Assembly (NCBI GenBank): GCA_013214355.1
Contig: JABSSL010000100.1
Span: forward strand, 1 to 51,610
Source of the DNA: Saprospiraceae bacterium
GTDB lineage: Bacteria > Bacteroidota > Bacteroidia > Chitinophagales > Saprospiraceae
Direction: 5' to 3'
DNA: 51,610 bases
Position 1 is the stretch's first letter, and the number at the start of each line of letters is the position of its first letter. Below, in pieces: positions 43,601-51,610 of the stretch. A model generated the notes under the pieces. That model was given only the letters and a program-made list of their open reading frames with translations, ran no database searches and was not told the DNA's origin. Position numbers and translations under genes: made by a program.

Positions 43601-45465
43601 CCTTCCTCATCTTCTATGGCCAATTTGCGCTTTCCCTTGGTTTTGATGTAGCCATCCAAGATTTTGGCTCAGCACAATGCGCTGGTGGAGGATCCATTGG
43701 GATCAACGGTTGGTATGCTTCGGGACAAGCTTGGGCGGGTATTGGAGCTGCCGTAGGTATTAAGGTGAGGCTTTTTGGAAAACCAAGAAAGTTCGAAGTT
43801 GCCCAGATCGCTGCCGGTGCCATCCTACAAGCCAAACTTCCAAACCCATTCTGGGCGAAAGGTACGATTGGAGCCCAATACAACCTATTAAATGGCCTCA
43901 TCAAAGGCCAGTGGAGCTTCGATCTTACCATTGGTAATGAATGTGAGATTATTGGAGCCTCAGACCCAGGAATCGTTCAGGTCATCGAAAGTATAGAACC
44001 TAAGCAAGGATTAGATGCGGTCGATGTTAGCGTCACCCCAACTGTAAATTTCCTGATTCCAGTTGAGGAAACCTATCGATTCACTGACCTCAATGGTGAG
44101 CAGGAAACTTATCGGGTCCGACTGGATCAAGAAGAGAGCTTTATGTTATTGAATGGAACCCGCATACGAGGCAACTTCATTGTCTCTACGGACCATCTTT
44201 CGGCCCAATTCATCCCGGAACAGATTCTACCTGGCACGTCTACTGCTGACTTCATCGTCAGTGTATACTTTGAAGAAAAACGCAGTAATGGATGGTATCC
44301 TATCGAAGAGAATGGAGCAGTCGTGATAGAACGAGATACCTTGACTTTCACCACTGGCCCGGCTCTGGAGTACATCCCGGATCAAAACCTTGTCGCAAGT
44401 TATCCACTTAATGGACAATACAATTTCTACACCAATGAAAATGAATTAGGAAAGGGGTATATCCTCCTGGCTCGCGCGCAACCAGATCTGCTTGTGCAAA
44501 TTCCCACCGGAATTCGGCATGAGTTGTGGTTGACTAAGAGCCAGGAGTTTTCCTTCCTCACTTTTCCTGCAGAAATAAATACAGCGGGGAATGCGATCCA
44601 TTACAATTTCCCAAGAGGAGCACTAGAGCACGATCAAGTTTATCAGCTAAAGATGGTTCAATGGAATGAAGAAACCAGTGAGCATCAAGTGCTCTATGAA
44701 TGGTACTTTCGAACTAGCAAGTATTCATCTATAGCTGAAAAATTAGCGCAATTCTCCTCTTTGCCCTTAGGCGGCCGAGGCGGCACCATTGCCAGAGGCA
44801 CCTTGGATGAGCCATTCGGAGCAGAAGAACTTGGTAAAGGTAGTTACCCGAGACAACTAAAGATTACGGCTGATGTAGGCGGTGCCTGGTACCAGCAAGC
44901 TGCTATTCAGCAAATGTATGACGGATTCCCCCATACCGTCAATGGCTGCGTCAACACAGCGGAAGTAGCTCTCATGCAACATGAGCATTCGGATGATCTA
45001 TCAAAATCCATACATCTTGATCAGCAAATTGATGTACCCATAATTGATAAGGCTATTTTCGATCACCCCATCAACTTACCGACGTTTGGCTCCAGTGAAT
45101 TCTACCTGAATTATCTGCCACCTAATGTGATACAACAATTATACGACCAGTTGTCTGCTGATGTTGAATCAATCTTGACAGCAGGTACGGCCTACTTTGA
45201 TACCGATAATACCCAAGTTTTCGCTGGTGGATTGGTCAATGACTTCACTAGCGATACACCAAATGAAAATACAGGTCCCTTCACCTTGGAACAACTGGGA
45301 CAACAATGTCCCAGCTTGCTTCCTCTGATCCAGTTCAGTCAGCAAGATTTGAGCAACCTATACCCTGGAAACTATCCTATAGAAATAGAATATAAATTCC
45401 CGGGCTTAGATTCATATGGCTCTAAAGTCAACCTCCTTTTGGAAAAACCCGACCCTACGCAATAA
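40660..45465 (+). CDS. Very large exported protein of unknown function with a C-terminal Ig-like domain
   Basis: The ATG at 40660 gives 1601 residues with a signal peptide (MRSLIINGLSMAMCLLIWSYSMA). Residues of about 100-1100 are beta-rich and full of Gly, with repeated phrases such as FGGGVYNR, CGGFAFQGEL and AQCAGGGSIGINGW. The style recalls beta-helix or barrel-like surface proteins, but I recognise no family. Residues of about 1112-1235 (IEPKQGLDAVDVSVTPTVNF...TFTTGP) look like a bacterial Ig-like (Big_5/SbsA) domain, followed by a second similar beta domain. No T9SS C-terminal signal, lipobox or membrane anchor is visible, so its export route past the periplasm is unclear. The FN3 gene starts 9 nt downstream. 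Confidence 0.75.
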   Translation: MRSLIINGLSMAMCLLIWSYSMATEDSTAKYLPAINALSLHPEPTIIPTYWSHLQSQSITLSKEEWTAAEQWVQDYLAFTEGGLDTIPSQQGGGSIGGLLDNEIELIQKARAVIDKVKVAGNFITRLTGQDLVQLPIGLHQKMGSVAYTMGISSIELHPTHAQLEIFLEIDAPNLAVPLLFSATDVKFSATGGILPGATLSLLGNIPIEIVPNRSALVLMRGERNAHGEITGGTFVSIDCDGFQALGLDGIVEFSRSWLKPAVDNGQNKVSGRIATVISDWEDILLEIDLDDFVINKLEDVIWRVDRAVFDFSDWRNASGIKFPINGYDPPLSDERWQGFYIKEFSVEIPRKLTGVDSSLLIQGKDVIIDNMGFTGQALATPILSLENGDLGGWAFSIDTFGISVIANQVESVAFNGLVHVPLAKAKENEENQTLSARDCLRYDAYMQQNNDYFFSVSPDRTLAVDIWQAEVGFDSCSYLDIAQVEDNFIITAHLHGYATIDNQQSSSIGIRADSIHFQGVELSNQAPYFHPGYWSFPSISPNFGAFALTLEDIGLYPSNEQGTSVELGFGALISLSPSNNMGMTACGGFAFQGELVQNNGRQRWQYTGMRVDDVFVNVSAPGFGVQGGLSFYEDDPKFGQGFRGMVAAWFRGVNDPGGGLPLNSTNNTSCLANIPDASWGITAMGQFGTVDDFDYFIVDALIDLGNGIPILSEAVKLKSFGGGVYNRMSREEDTAAALEDAMERPALVIPPLGSSLSGLQYYPDRSAGLGIKATVLLAAKKEKAFNANANFEIIFNSSGGLSQISFYGTAKFMQEISFDPPAFEENPEFPPPAIASMSAYLALDMNFEEWELDASMAVFLNAGAGVIRGSGPNDKMGWANLYLSKNNGWHLKAGEPAMEKRNGITIGIPKVAENLVKLNCYLMMGTHEIPGIPPIESELMARIMQYDQNSTSVGSRPSAVSQGGGFAFGATLDINTGERTFLIFYGQFALSLGFDVAIQDFGSAQCAGGGSIGINGWYASGQAWAGIGAAVGIKVRLFGKPRKFEVAQIAAGAILQAKLPNPFWAKGTIGAQYNLLNGLIKGQWSFDLTIGNECEIIGASDPGIVQVIESIEPKQGLDAVDVSVTPTVNFLIPVEETYRFTDLNGEQETYRVRLDQEESFMLLNGTRIRGNFIVSTDHLSAQFIPEQILPGTSTADFIVSVYFEEKRSNGWYPIEENGAVVIERDTLTFTTGPALEYIPDQNLVASYPLNGQYNFYTNENELGKGYILLARAQPDLLVQIPTGIRHELWLTKSQEFSFLTFPAEINTAGNAIHYNFPRGALEHDQVYQLKMVQWNEETSEHQVLYEWYFRTSKYSSIAEKLAQFSSLPLGGRGGTIARGTLDEPFGAEELGKGSYPRQLKITADVGGAWYQQAAIQQMYDGFPHTVNGCVNTAEVALMQHEHSDDLSKSIHLDQQIDVPIIDKAIFDHPINLPTFGSSEFYLNYLPPNVIQQLYDQLSADVESILTAGTAYFDTDNTQVFAGGLVNDFTSDTPNENTGPFTLEQLGQQCPSLLPLIQFSQQDLSNLYPGNYPIEIEYKFPGLDSYGSKVNLLLEKPDPTQ

Positions 45466-45474
45466 CGCAATCTC

Positions 45475-47622
45475 ATGAAAAGAACAAAAATTCATACTGT
45501 AGCAACCTTTATTATTGGGGTAATCCTTGCCTGGCAAATTCCCTTGCGGGGCCAGGATACCCTATTTATTCATGCGCTAGCTGAGCACAGTGGCAAAAAA
45601 ATCAAACTTCGATGGGCCCCTGGAGATGCCCTACTTTGGACGTATGCTAATCAGAGCGGGTATCAAATAGAACGGGTCACCATTAGCAATCAACAAGGTC
45701 AACGACTTTCACCGAAACAACGTCTAGCCTCTGCTAAAAAATGGGGACCTATCGTCCCCCACCGACCAGAGGCCTGGCAAAAGATGATTGACACCAGCGA
45801 GTTGGCAGGAATGGGCGCTGCGGCTTTGTATGGTGAAGATCTAGCCATACAAGAGTTATCTGAAAATACTTTGGTTCAAACCTACCAAAGATCTCAAATG
45901 GATCAAACCCGATTTGGACTAGGACTATTGGCAGCTGACCAAGACTGGACAGTCGCAGCAGCAATGGGCTTAGCTTTTACCGATGACGAAATCAAAAAAG
46001 GGGAAACTTATTTATATACCATCTATCTGTCAGTCCCCACGCAATCCTTCGAAACCCAAGCAGTAAATGTACTGGTTTCTCCATCATCCCAGTCATCTTT
46101 ACTCGTACCTACCGGCTTACAAGCACAATTTGGAGATAAGAAGGTATTCTTGGAATGGGATGCAAACAGCACACAAATGTACACCAGTTATCATGTAGAA
46201 AAATCTCTTGATGGAGGGGATCAATTTGTGGCGGTCAACGCACTTCCAATTATTCCTAGTGCCCAAAAGGATGGAAAGCTATTAATGGCATTTTACCAGG
46301 ATAGCCTGCTGGAAAACTTCCAGAAAATAGTATATCGAATTCGTGGAAAGACTGTTTTCGGAACACTAAGTAATCCTTCTGATACAATTTCCGGTTATGG
46401 AAAGCCCCAAAGACTGGAAGCCTCTATAGGCATACAACGCATTGAGGAAATAAAACCCAAATACCTTAGAATCCATTGGGACTTCCCAAAGCATCTAAAT
46501 CAGCATCTAGAGGGGTTCGACTTGTACCGCGCCAGAAAGAAGCAGGGCCCTTTTATTAAGCTCAATCCGCACTCGCTGAGGGCCATGGAAAGAGCCTTTA
46601 TAGATACCTCTCCATTTACCAGCGGATACTACAAAGTAGTTGCCCAGGACATCTATGGCCACAAATATGAATCTTACTCCAAGTTAGGTCAACTGGAAGA
46701 TGAGACACCTCCCGCTCCTCCAACTGGCTTGATAGGTACTTTGGATAAGGATGGAAAAGTACGCTTGAGCTGGAATCCCAATCCGGAAGATGACTTAATG
46801 GGATACCGAGTATTTCGGTCCAACCAAAAAGATGGTTTTTATAATCAGGTTACCTCCTACTTCACTCAGGACACTTTCTATAGTCATATGGTAGACATGA
46901 GTACTACATCATCTAAAATATATTATAAGCTTATTGCATTGGATTTCAGAGAGAATTACTCGGAAAAATCCATTTTTTGTGAAATAGAAAGACCCAATTT
47001 AGTGCCTCCGATTTCTCCCGTCATGAAGCGAGCTCTTCCTACGGATGAAGGAATTGCCTTATCCTGGATTTCAAGTAGTAGTAATGATATTTCGAAACAT
47101 CAAATACAACGAAAGAAAACTTCGGATGAGGAATGGAGTGTAATGTTTGAATGGCCTGCCAGTGCATCTTACACCAAATACAAAGATGCCAAACTTGATC
47201 CGAAGCAGGAATACAGCTATCGAGTAGTTGCTTTTGATAGTGTAGGACTAACAAGTCACTCCAAGATCATAACGGCTCGTCAGTTGGATAAGGGCCGACG
47301 GTCTGGGATTGAGAATTTTCAGGTACACCAAGTTGAAGATCAAGTTGGGATTCAATTGGAATGGGCTTATCCTCCAAATCCTGCGCTGTATCAATTTATT
47401 ATTTACCGGAGCAAGCTGGGAGAACCTTTACGAACATTGCATATACTGCAAATTGATAATGAGGAGTCTCAATATAGCCTTTCCGTAGCTGCATATAAGA
47501 CGTACCAATATCAAGACAAAGAAGTAAAAGACAAGCAGATCTATAACTATCAAATCCTTGCCAAACATAAGGATGGTGGACAATCCCCCTTGAGTTCTAC
47601 CAGATCCATTCAGCGCAAGTAA
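45475..47622 (+). CDS. Exported protein with about five fibronectin type III domains
   Basis: The protein has 715 residues with a signal peptide (MKRTKIHTVATFIIGVILAWQIPLRGQ). A unique region of about 180 residues starts LFIHALAEHSGKKIKLRWAP and may itself be FN3-like. FN3 domains follow at about 208-300, 315-408, 413-505, 510-605 and 612-712. Each shows the PxxLxW...YxVxR...YxYxV pattern, for example VRLSWNPNPEDDLMGYRVFR. It has no T9SS tail. Sitting 9 nt after the 1601-residue gene and 38 nt before the SprB-repeat gene, it is probably a structural or adaptor component of the same assembly (inference). Confidence 0.82.
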   Translation: MKRTKIHTVATFIIGVILAWQIPLRGQDTLFIHALAEHSGKKIKLRWAPGDALLWTYANQSGYQIERVTISNQQGQRLSPKQRLASAKKWGPIVPHRPEAWQKMIDTSELAGMGAAALYGEDLAIQELSENTLVQTYQRSQMDQTRFGLGLLAADQDWTVAAAMGLAFTDDEIKKGETYLYTIYLSVPTQSFETQAVNVLVSPSSQSSLLVPTGLQAQFGDKKVFLEWDANSTQMYTSYHVEKSLDGGDQFVAVNALPIIPSAQKDGKLLMAFYQDSLLENFQKIVYRIRGKTVFGTLSNPSDTISGYGKPQRLEASIGIQRIEEIKPKYLRIHWDFPKHLNQHLEGFDLYRARKKQGPFIKLNPHSLRAMERAFIDTSPFTSGYYKVVAQDIYGHKYESYSKLGQLEDETPPAPPTGLIGTLDKDGKVRLSWNPNPEDDLMGYRVFRSNQKDGFYNQVTSYFTQDTFYSHMVDMSTTSSKIYYKLIALDFRENYSEKSIFCEIERPNLVPPISPVMKRALPTDEGIALSWISSSSNDISKHQIQRKKTSDEEWSVMFEWPASASYTKYKDAKLDPKQEYSYRVVAFDSVGLTSHSKIITARQLDKGRRSGIENFQVHQVEDQVGIQLEWAYPPNPALYQFIIYRSKLGEPLRTLHILQIDNEESQYSLSVAAYKTYQYQDKEVKDKQIYNYQILAKHKDGGQSPLSSTRSIQRK

Positions 47623-47660
47623 CACAAGTTAGACAGGAAAACTAGTAAAAACATCCACGC

Positions 47661-50600
47661 ATGAAGACGCTCTCTCTTCTACTGTGCAGCTTGTTCTGCC
47701 TACAATCTCTATTGGCCAATACAACTAATTGCAACAATGTAGGTGATCCCGGAAGGGTTTATCATAACCAGTCTAGCAATGCTATTGTCAAATTTTGCGA
47801 TGCATGGCAACCTGCCCCTATCAACCAGACGCTTCCGGCCAGTGGAGGAAATGGTGGTCCCATCCAATACCAATGGCAATACCAAAGGGAGAACAGTAAC
47901 TGGAATGACATTGGTATACCCGAAGGGCAGTACAATGGGCTAAATCTTGGACAAAGTAGTATCATCCAGTATCTAAATGACCATGGGGTATCGAATAGTC
48001 AAACAGTAAGTTTTCGCAGAGGAGCGCGTCGGCCAGATTGTATCAAATTTAAATACTCAAATGAAGTTTTATATCAGGTCTATCCGAATGTTAGTGATGA
48101 CGTGGATGCGATTCAGGGAGGGGTATTCTGTGACTACCCTTCGAACGAACACTGTCTTTCCATAGGTATCGGAAACGCGCATGGAACCTTCGAATTTCTA
48201 TGGCGATTTTCCTATGATAATGACAACTGGATCCACACCTCAAGTGAAGTTCCGGCTGACTACTGTTATCCATCTGGTACGACAGCCTATATTTCTGCCG
48301 GCTCTCGCTTAATTGGCTCACCCTGCGATTACATTTTCAAACCATCTCTTGAAGTCATCACCTATCGCACGCCTGAATTAAAGGTGGAGATCGTACCGGT
48401 GAGCTGCCAAGGGGAAAGTGACGGTGAAATCCTGGTGCTAGATATTAGTGGTAACAGCACTACCCTCACGGATCTATATTCTTATAGTATCAGCAACGGG
48501 CAAAGCTGGCAAAGCAACCCGAGGTTTACTGGTTTAACGGAAGGTAGTTACACTATTCATGTACAAACTCAACATTGTGATTCCTACTCGATAAGTGTGA
48601 CTTTATCGTCATCTCCCGCCCCAGAGTTAGACGAGGTAGAGGTGGAGCATGAATCCGATTGCGGCAGTAAGGATGGCTTCCTTAGTATATCTTTGGTCGG
48701 TGAGAGTGGAAGTTTTGAATATCGGCTGTCAAGCACTCTTTGGCAGAACAGTCCAGATTTTGAGCATCTGTCCGCTGGCAGCTTTGACTTGTACGCTCGA
48801 AATCAGGATGGAAGTTGTGAAACCAATCTTGGATCGGCTACTATCCAAGGACCAAACTCCCCTACTCTTTCCACTATATCGCTAAGCCCGCCTTCCGACT
48901 GCGGCCTAGACAATGGCCAAATACAAATACAAGCATCAGGCGGGCAAGGGCCATTGAGTTATACCATTGATAATGGGGCTAGCTGGAGTAACAGCTCTGT
49001 TTTCAATTCACTACTTGCTGGACAGTACGAAGTTGGTGTCCGAAACCAGAATGGAACTTGTGAGCTATATCAATCCGTAGTACTAGATGCTCCAGCTTCA
49101 CCCACTATCGAATCTATATCTAGCCAAGATCCGAGCAACTGTGGAACCAGTAATGGGCAGATCAGTATACAAGCCGATGGTCAGGGAAGCAGCTTACAAT
49201 ATTCTATTGATGGAGGGGCAAATTGGTCTGCCCAAAATAATTTTGTAGGCCTTACTGCCGGTTTTTATGAAGTACTTGTCAGGAAAAGCGATGGTACCTG
49301 TGTCATCAACCATACCAGTTTAGTAGAGTTATCAGCACCCAGTTCTCCAGAAATTTCTAATATCCAAGTAGATCAGCCTTCGGACTGTCAGCTTAACGAT
49401 GGTGAAATCAGAATCTATCCCTCTTCCTCAAACTGGGAGTATTCCATTGATGGAGGAAACACCTGGCAAAGAGGATCAGGAAAATTTTCAGATTTAGCTC
49501 CCGGTAGCTATGAGCCATATGTCAGGAATGGTGATGGAACTTGTCCTACCGCTGCCGGCACTACTATAGAATTAAGCTACCCAAACCAACCTATGATTGT
49601 TTCGATAGACTACGGGAATCCGACAGATTGGTGTATTACGGATGGTTACCTATTTATCAATGCCACCGGTGGAGAAGGGCCTTTAGAGTATACACGAAAT
49701 GGAATTATCTGGCAGAGTAGCCCAGAAATCTCTAATGGATTGGGGACGGCTCTCCTAAGTCCAGGGGTACGAAATGCGGATGGTAGTTGTGAAGTCTTCT
49801 TCCCTGAAACCATTCTTATCGAATATCCGGATCGTCCTACAATTGAGCAAATTACTGATACCCCAGATAGCGGATGTGGAGCCGACGACGGTTCCATCCT
49901 CATAGAAGCCATCGATGGGATTGGGGTCTTTGACTACTCGATAGATGGAGGAAATAGCTGGCAAAGCACACCTCTCTTTGAAAATCTGCCTTCCGGCAAT
50001 TATGATATTGCTGTTAGAAACAAGGATGGTTCTTGCAATATCACGGACGATATCTATGTGCCTAGACTTCTAAAGCCCCGAATCGCTGATATTGATGTTC
50101 AAACCCCAAGTGATTGTGGTTTAGCTGATGCAGTTATCAGCATTTCCGGGGATCGTGGAACTGGCGATTTTCAATTCACGATTGACGCGGGTCAAACTTG
50201 GTTTTCGAACAACACATTTACAGGTCTATCACCAGGTGATTATTGGCTAGGAATTCGCAACTCAACTGGATATTGTGAGGAATATGAAAGTGCTGCAATA
50301 ACCATTTCGGAGCGACCACATAAAGTGATAACTATCATAGATCTAGAACAGCCCTCCGATTGTGGTGTCGATAATGGAGAAATCACCTTATTTGCGCAGG
50401 GAAATGGTGTTAGCGAATACTCGATAGACGGAGGTAGTAGCTGGCAATCCAGCCGAATTTTCCGCAATTTAGCCCCAGGAACGTACGACCCAGTTGTTAG
50501 AAATACAGACGGAACGTGTCCACAACCTTATGGAGAATCTTTCATATTGATCTATCCTCCACGGCCTATCTTCGAGGACGTGATAACAGAACCCACCTCA

Positions 50601-51610
50601 GATTGTGGGGTACCTGATGGTAGCATAGAGGTGATTGCTGGAGAAGGGATTGGGTCCTTCCAATACTCTATCAATGATGGCAACTCTTGGCAAAATTCAG
50701 CTATTTTCACAGATTTAAATGCTACGACTTACGGTAAACTAGCCATCAGAAACAGTGACGGGACCTGCTATGAAGAATATGATGGAAGCGTACAAGTCTC
50801 TCAGCCCCCCAAACCTACTTTTGCGGCCTTAGATATTGATCAACCCTCTGACTGTAATCTTGACGATGGCAAGATAGAGATAACAGCAGATAATGGAATC
50901 GGAAGTTACCAATACACTTTTGACGGAGGAATCTCCTGGCAAACCCAGAGTGAATTAACCAACTTAGAACCCGGCTCTTATGATTTAGGGATTAGAAATA
51001 GTGATAGTACTTGTCCAGTCTATAATAATGAGTCAACGCAATTATCCTATCCTCCAGAACCGTCAATCACCGATATTGACTTTGACCAACCTTCAGACTG
51101 TAATACCAATGACGGTTCCATTAGCATTCAAGCCGCTAATGGAACCGGGAACTTCCAGTATTCCATCAACGGAGGCAACTCTTGGAAAAACAATGGCAAC
51201 TTCAGCAATCTACAACCTGGAGATTATGACATCGCCGTCCGCAACGCCAATGGAACTTGCTTCATCTTAGATAATCAAGCCGTAGAATTGGAATATCCCC
51301 CAGAACCGTCAATCGCCAATATCGACTTCGACCAACCCTCCGACTGCAACACCAATGACGGATCCATTAGCATTCAAGCCGCTTATGGAACTGGCAATTT
51401 CCAATACTCTATCGACGGTGGTAGCTCTTGGAAAAACAATGGCAACTTCAATAATCTACAACCTGGAGATTATGACATCGCCGTCCGCAATGCCAATGGA
51501 ACTTGCTTAATCTTAGACAATCAATCCATAGAACTAGAATATCCCCCAGAACCGTCAATCGCCGATATCGACTTCGACCAACCTTCCGATTGCGATACCA
51601 ATGAAGGATC
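47661..51610 (+). CDS. Giant secreted adhesin-like protein with SprB-type repeats (truncated by the window end)
   Basis: The frame is open from ATG 47661 to the window edge (over 1316 codons, no stop). A signal peptide (MKTLSLLLCSLFCLQSLLA) and a Cys-containing N-terminal region of about 225 residues lead into at least 13 tandem repeats of about 81-82 residues. Each reads roughly PSDCGxDNGxIxI...YSIDGGxSWQxS...FxxLxxGxYxxxVRNxDGTC. This is the SprB-repeat pattern of Bacteroidota surface adhesins used in gliding and attachment. Repeats begin near 48400, and the last three are almost identical at DNA level with a 246-bp period. A T9SS C-terminal signal would be expected beyond the window. It is the third gene of the exported operon. 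Confidence 0.9.
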   Translation, partial: MKTLSLLLCSLFCLQSLLANTTNCNNVGDPGRVYHNQSSNAIVKFCDAWQPAPINQTLPASGGNGGPIQYQWQYQRENSNWNDIGIPEGQYNGLNLGQSSIIQYLNDHGVSNSQTVSFRRGARRPDCIKFKYSNEVLYQVYPNVSDDVDAIQGGVFCDYPSNEHCLSIGIGNAHGTFEFLWRFSYDNDNWIHTSSEVPADYCYPSGTTAYISAGSRLIGSPCDYIFKPSLEVITYRTPELKVEIVPVSCQGESDGEILVLDISGNSTTLTDLYSYSISNGQSWQSNPRFTGLTEGSYTIHVQTQHCDSYSISVTLSSSPAPELDEVEVEHESDCGSKDGFLSISLVGESGSFEYRLSSTLWQNSPDFEHLSAGSFDLYARNQDGSCETNLGSATIQGPNSPTLSTISLSPPSDCGLDNGQIQIQASGGQGPLSYTIDNGASWSNSSVFNSLLAGQYEVGVRNQNGTCELYQSVVLDAPASPTIESISSQDPSNCGTSNGQISIQADGQGSSLQYSIDGGANWSAQNNFVGLTAGFYEVLVRKSDGTCVINHTSLVELSAPSSPEISNIQVDQPSDCQLNDGEIRIYPSSSNWEYSIDGGNTWQRGSGKFSDLAPGSYEPYVRNGDGTCPTAAGTTIELSYPNQPMIVSIDYGNPTDWCITDGYLFINATGGEGPLEYTRNGIIWQSSPEISNGLGTALLSPGVRNADGSCEVFFPETILIEYPDRPTIEQITDTPDSGCGADDGSILIEAIDGIGVFDYSIDGGNSWQSTPLFENLPSGNYDIAVRNKDGSCNITDDIYVPRLLKPRIADIDVQTPSDCGLADAVISISGDRGTGDFQFTIDAGQTWFSNNTFTGLSPGDYWLGIRNSTGYCEEYESAAITISERPHKVITIIDLEQPSDCGVDNGEITLFAQGNGVSEYSIDGGSSWQSSRIFRNLAPGTYDPVVRNTDGTCPQPYGESFILIYPPRPIFEDVITEPTSDCGVPDGSIEVIAGEGIGSFQYSINDGNSWQNSAIFTDLNATTYGKLAIRNSDGTCYEEYDGSVQVSQPPKPTFAALDIDQPSDCNLDDGKIEITADNGIGSYQYTFDGGISWQTQSELTNLEPGSYDLGIRNSDSTCPVYNNESTQLSYPPEPSITDIDFDQPSDCNTNDGSISIQAANGTGNFQYSINGGNSWKNNGNFSNLQPGDYDIAVRNANGTCFILDNQAVELEYPPEPSIANIDFDQPSDCNTNDGSISIQAAYGTGNFQYSIDGGSSWKNNGNFNNLQPGDYDIAVRNANGTCLILDNQSIELEYPPEPSIADIDFDQPSDCDTNEG
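51057..51610 (+). repeat. Near-identical 246-bp tandem repeats in the SprB-repeat gene
   Basis: Repeat starts at 51057, 51303 and 51549 share the block GAACCGTCAATC and are spaced exactly 246 bp (82 codons) apart. Sequence between them is nearly identical, whereas earlier units of the gene are divergent. The array continues past the window edge. It points to recent unit duplication or gene conversion. Confidence 0.9.

Noticed and set aside
51057-51610. Regularly spaced repeats as a CRISPR array
   Set aside because: The 246-bp units are in-frame coding repeats of an SprB-type protein with no spacers.

Overview
The window is chromosomal DNA from a Bacteroidota bacterium, most likely a marine or environmental member of the Saprospiria/Lewinella type. 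This is inferred from protein families, not from an rRNA gene. The evidence is an ECF sigma/FecR/TonB-receptor/DUF4249 lipoprotein locus, a fused SecDF, a FtsX-DUF3098-UppP-TruB cluster, a type IX secretion (T9SS) sorting domain, SprB-type adhesin repeats, and promoters of the Bacteroidota form TTG-N(18-21)-TAnnTTTG. Shine-Dalgarno sites are essentially absent.

Region 1 (about 0.5-6.95 kb) is the most unusual. Three paralogous P-loop ATPases with a C-terminal PD-(D/E)XK-like module (archaeal-type ATPase/DUF234 architecture) sit beside a tRNA-Lys(TTT) gene. Between and outside them are five 14-17 nt copies of the 3' end of that same tRNA, each tied to a terminator-like hairpin and to longer shared flanks. 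The layout looks like repeated addition of ATPase cassettes at the tRNA-Lys 3' end. Each ATPase promoter carries two inverted repeats 52-54 bp apart. Their half-sites resemble, and in one case match, the tRNA-Lys acceptor stem (GATTCCG/CGGAATC). The first ATPase appears flipped inside its cassette.

Region 2 (7.2-24.2 kb) is mostly on the minus strand. It holds a HAD phosphatase with DNA polymerase IV, a large T9SS-exported reprolysin-like metalloprotease, and a cell-envelope and translation cluster (ftsX, DUF3098, uppP, truB). A small secreted protein lies on the plus strand. Then comes an outer-membrane uptake locus (ECF sigma, FecR anti-sigma, STN-type TonB receptor, DUF4249 lipoprotein, plus an unrecognised lipoprotein), followed by a nitroreductase and a small membrane-anchored protein.

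Region 3 (24.7-39.4 kb) contains leuS, an APC-family amino-acid permease, secDF, a double DUF1080 protein, a large exported protein with a GH113-like barrel, a secreted alpha/beta hydrolase, and a sigma factor overlapping a small membrane protein.

Region 4 (39.6-51.6 kb) is a run of exported proteins on the plus strand. It comprises a HEAT-like protein, a 1601-residue protein of unknown function, a five-domain FN3 protein, and a SprB-repeat protein that runs off the window end. The last three are spaced 9 and 38 bp apart and probably form one operon. This is a second candidate for an undescribed surface or secreted system.
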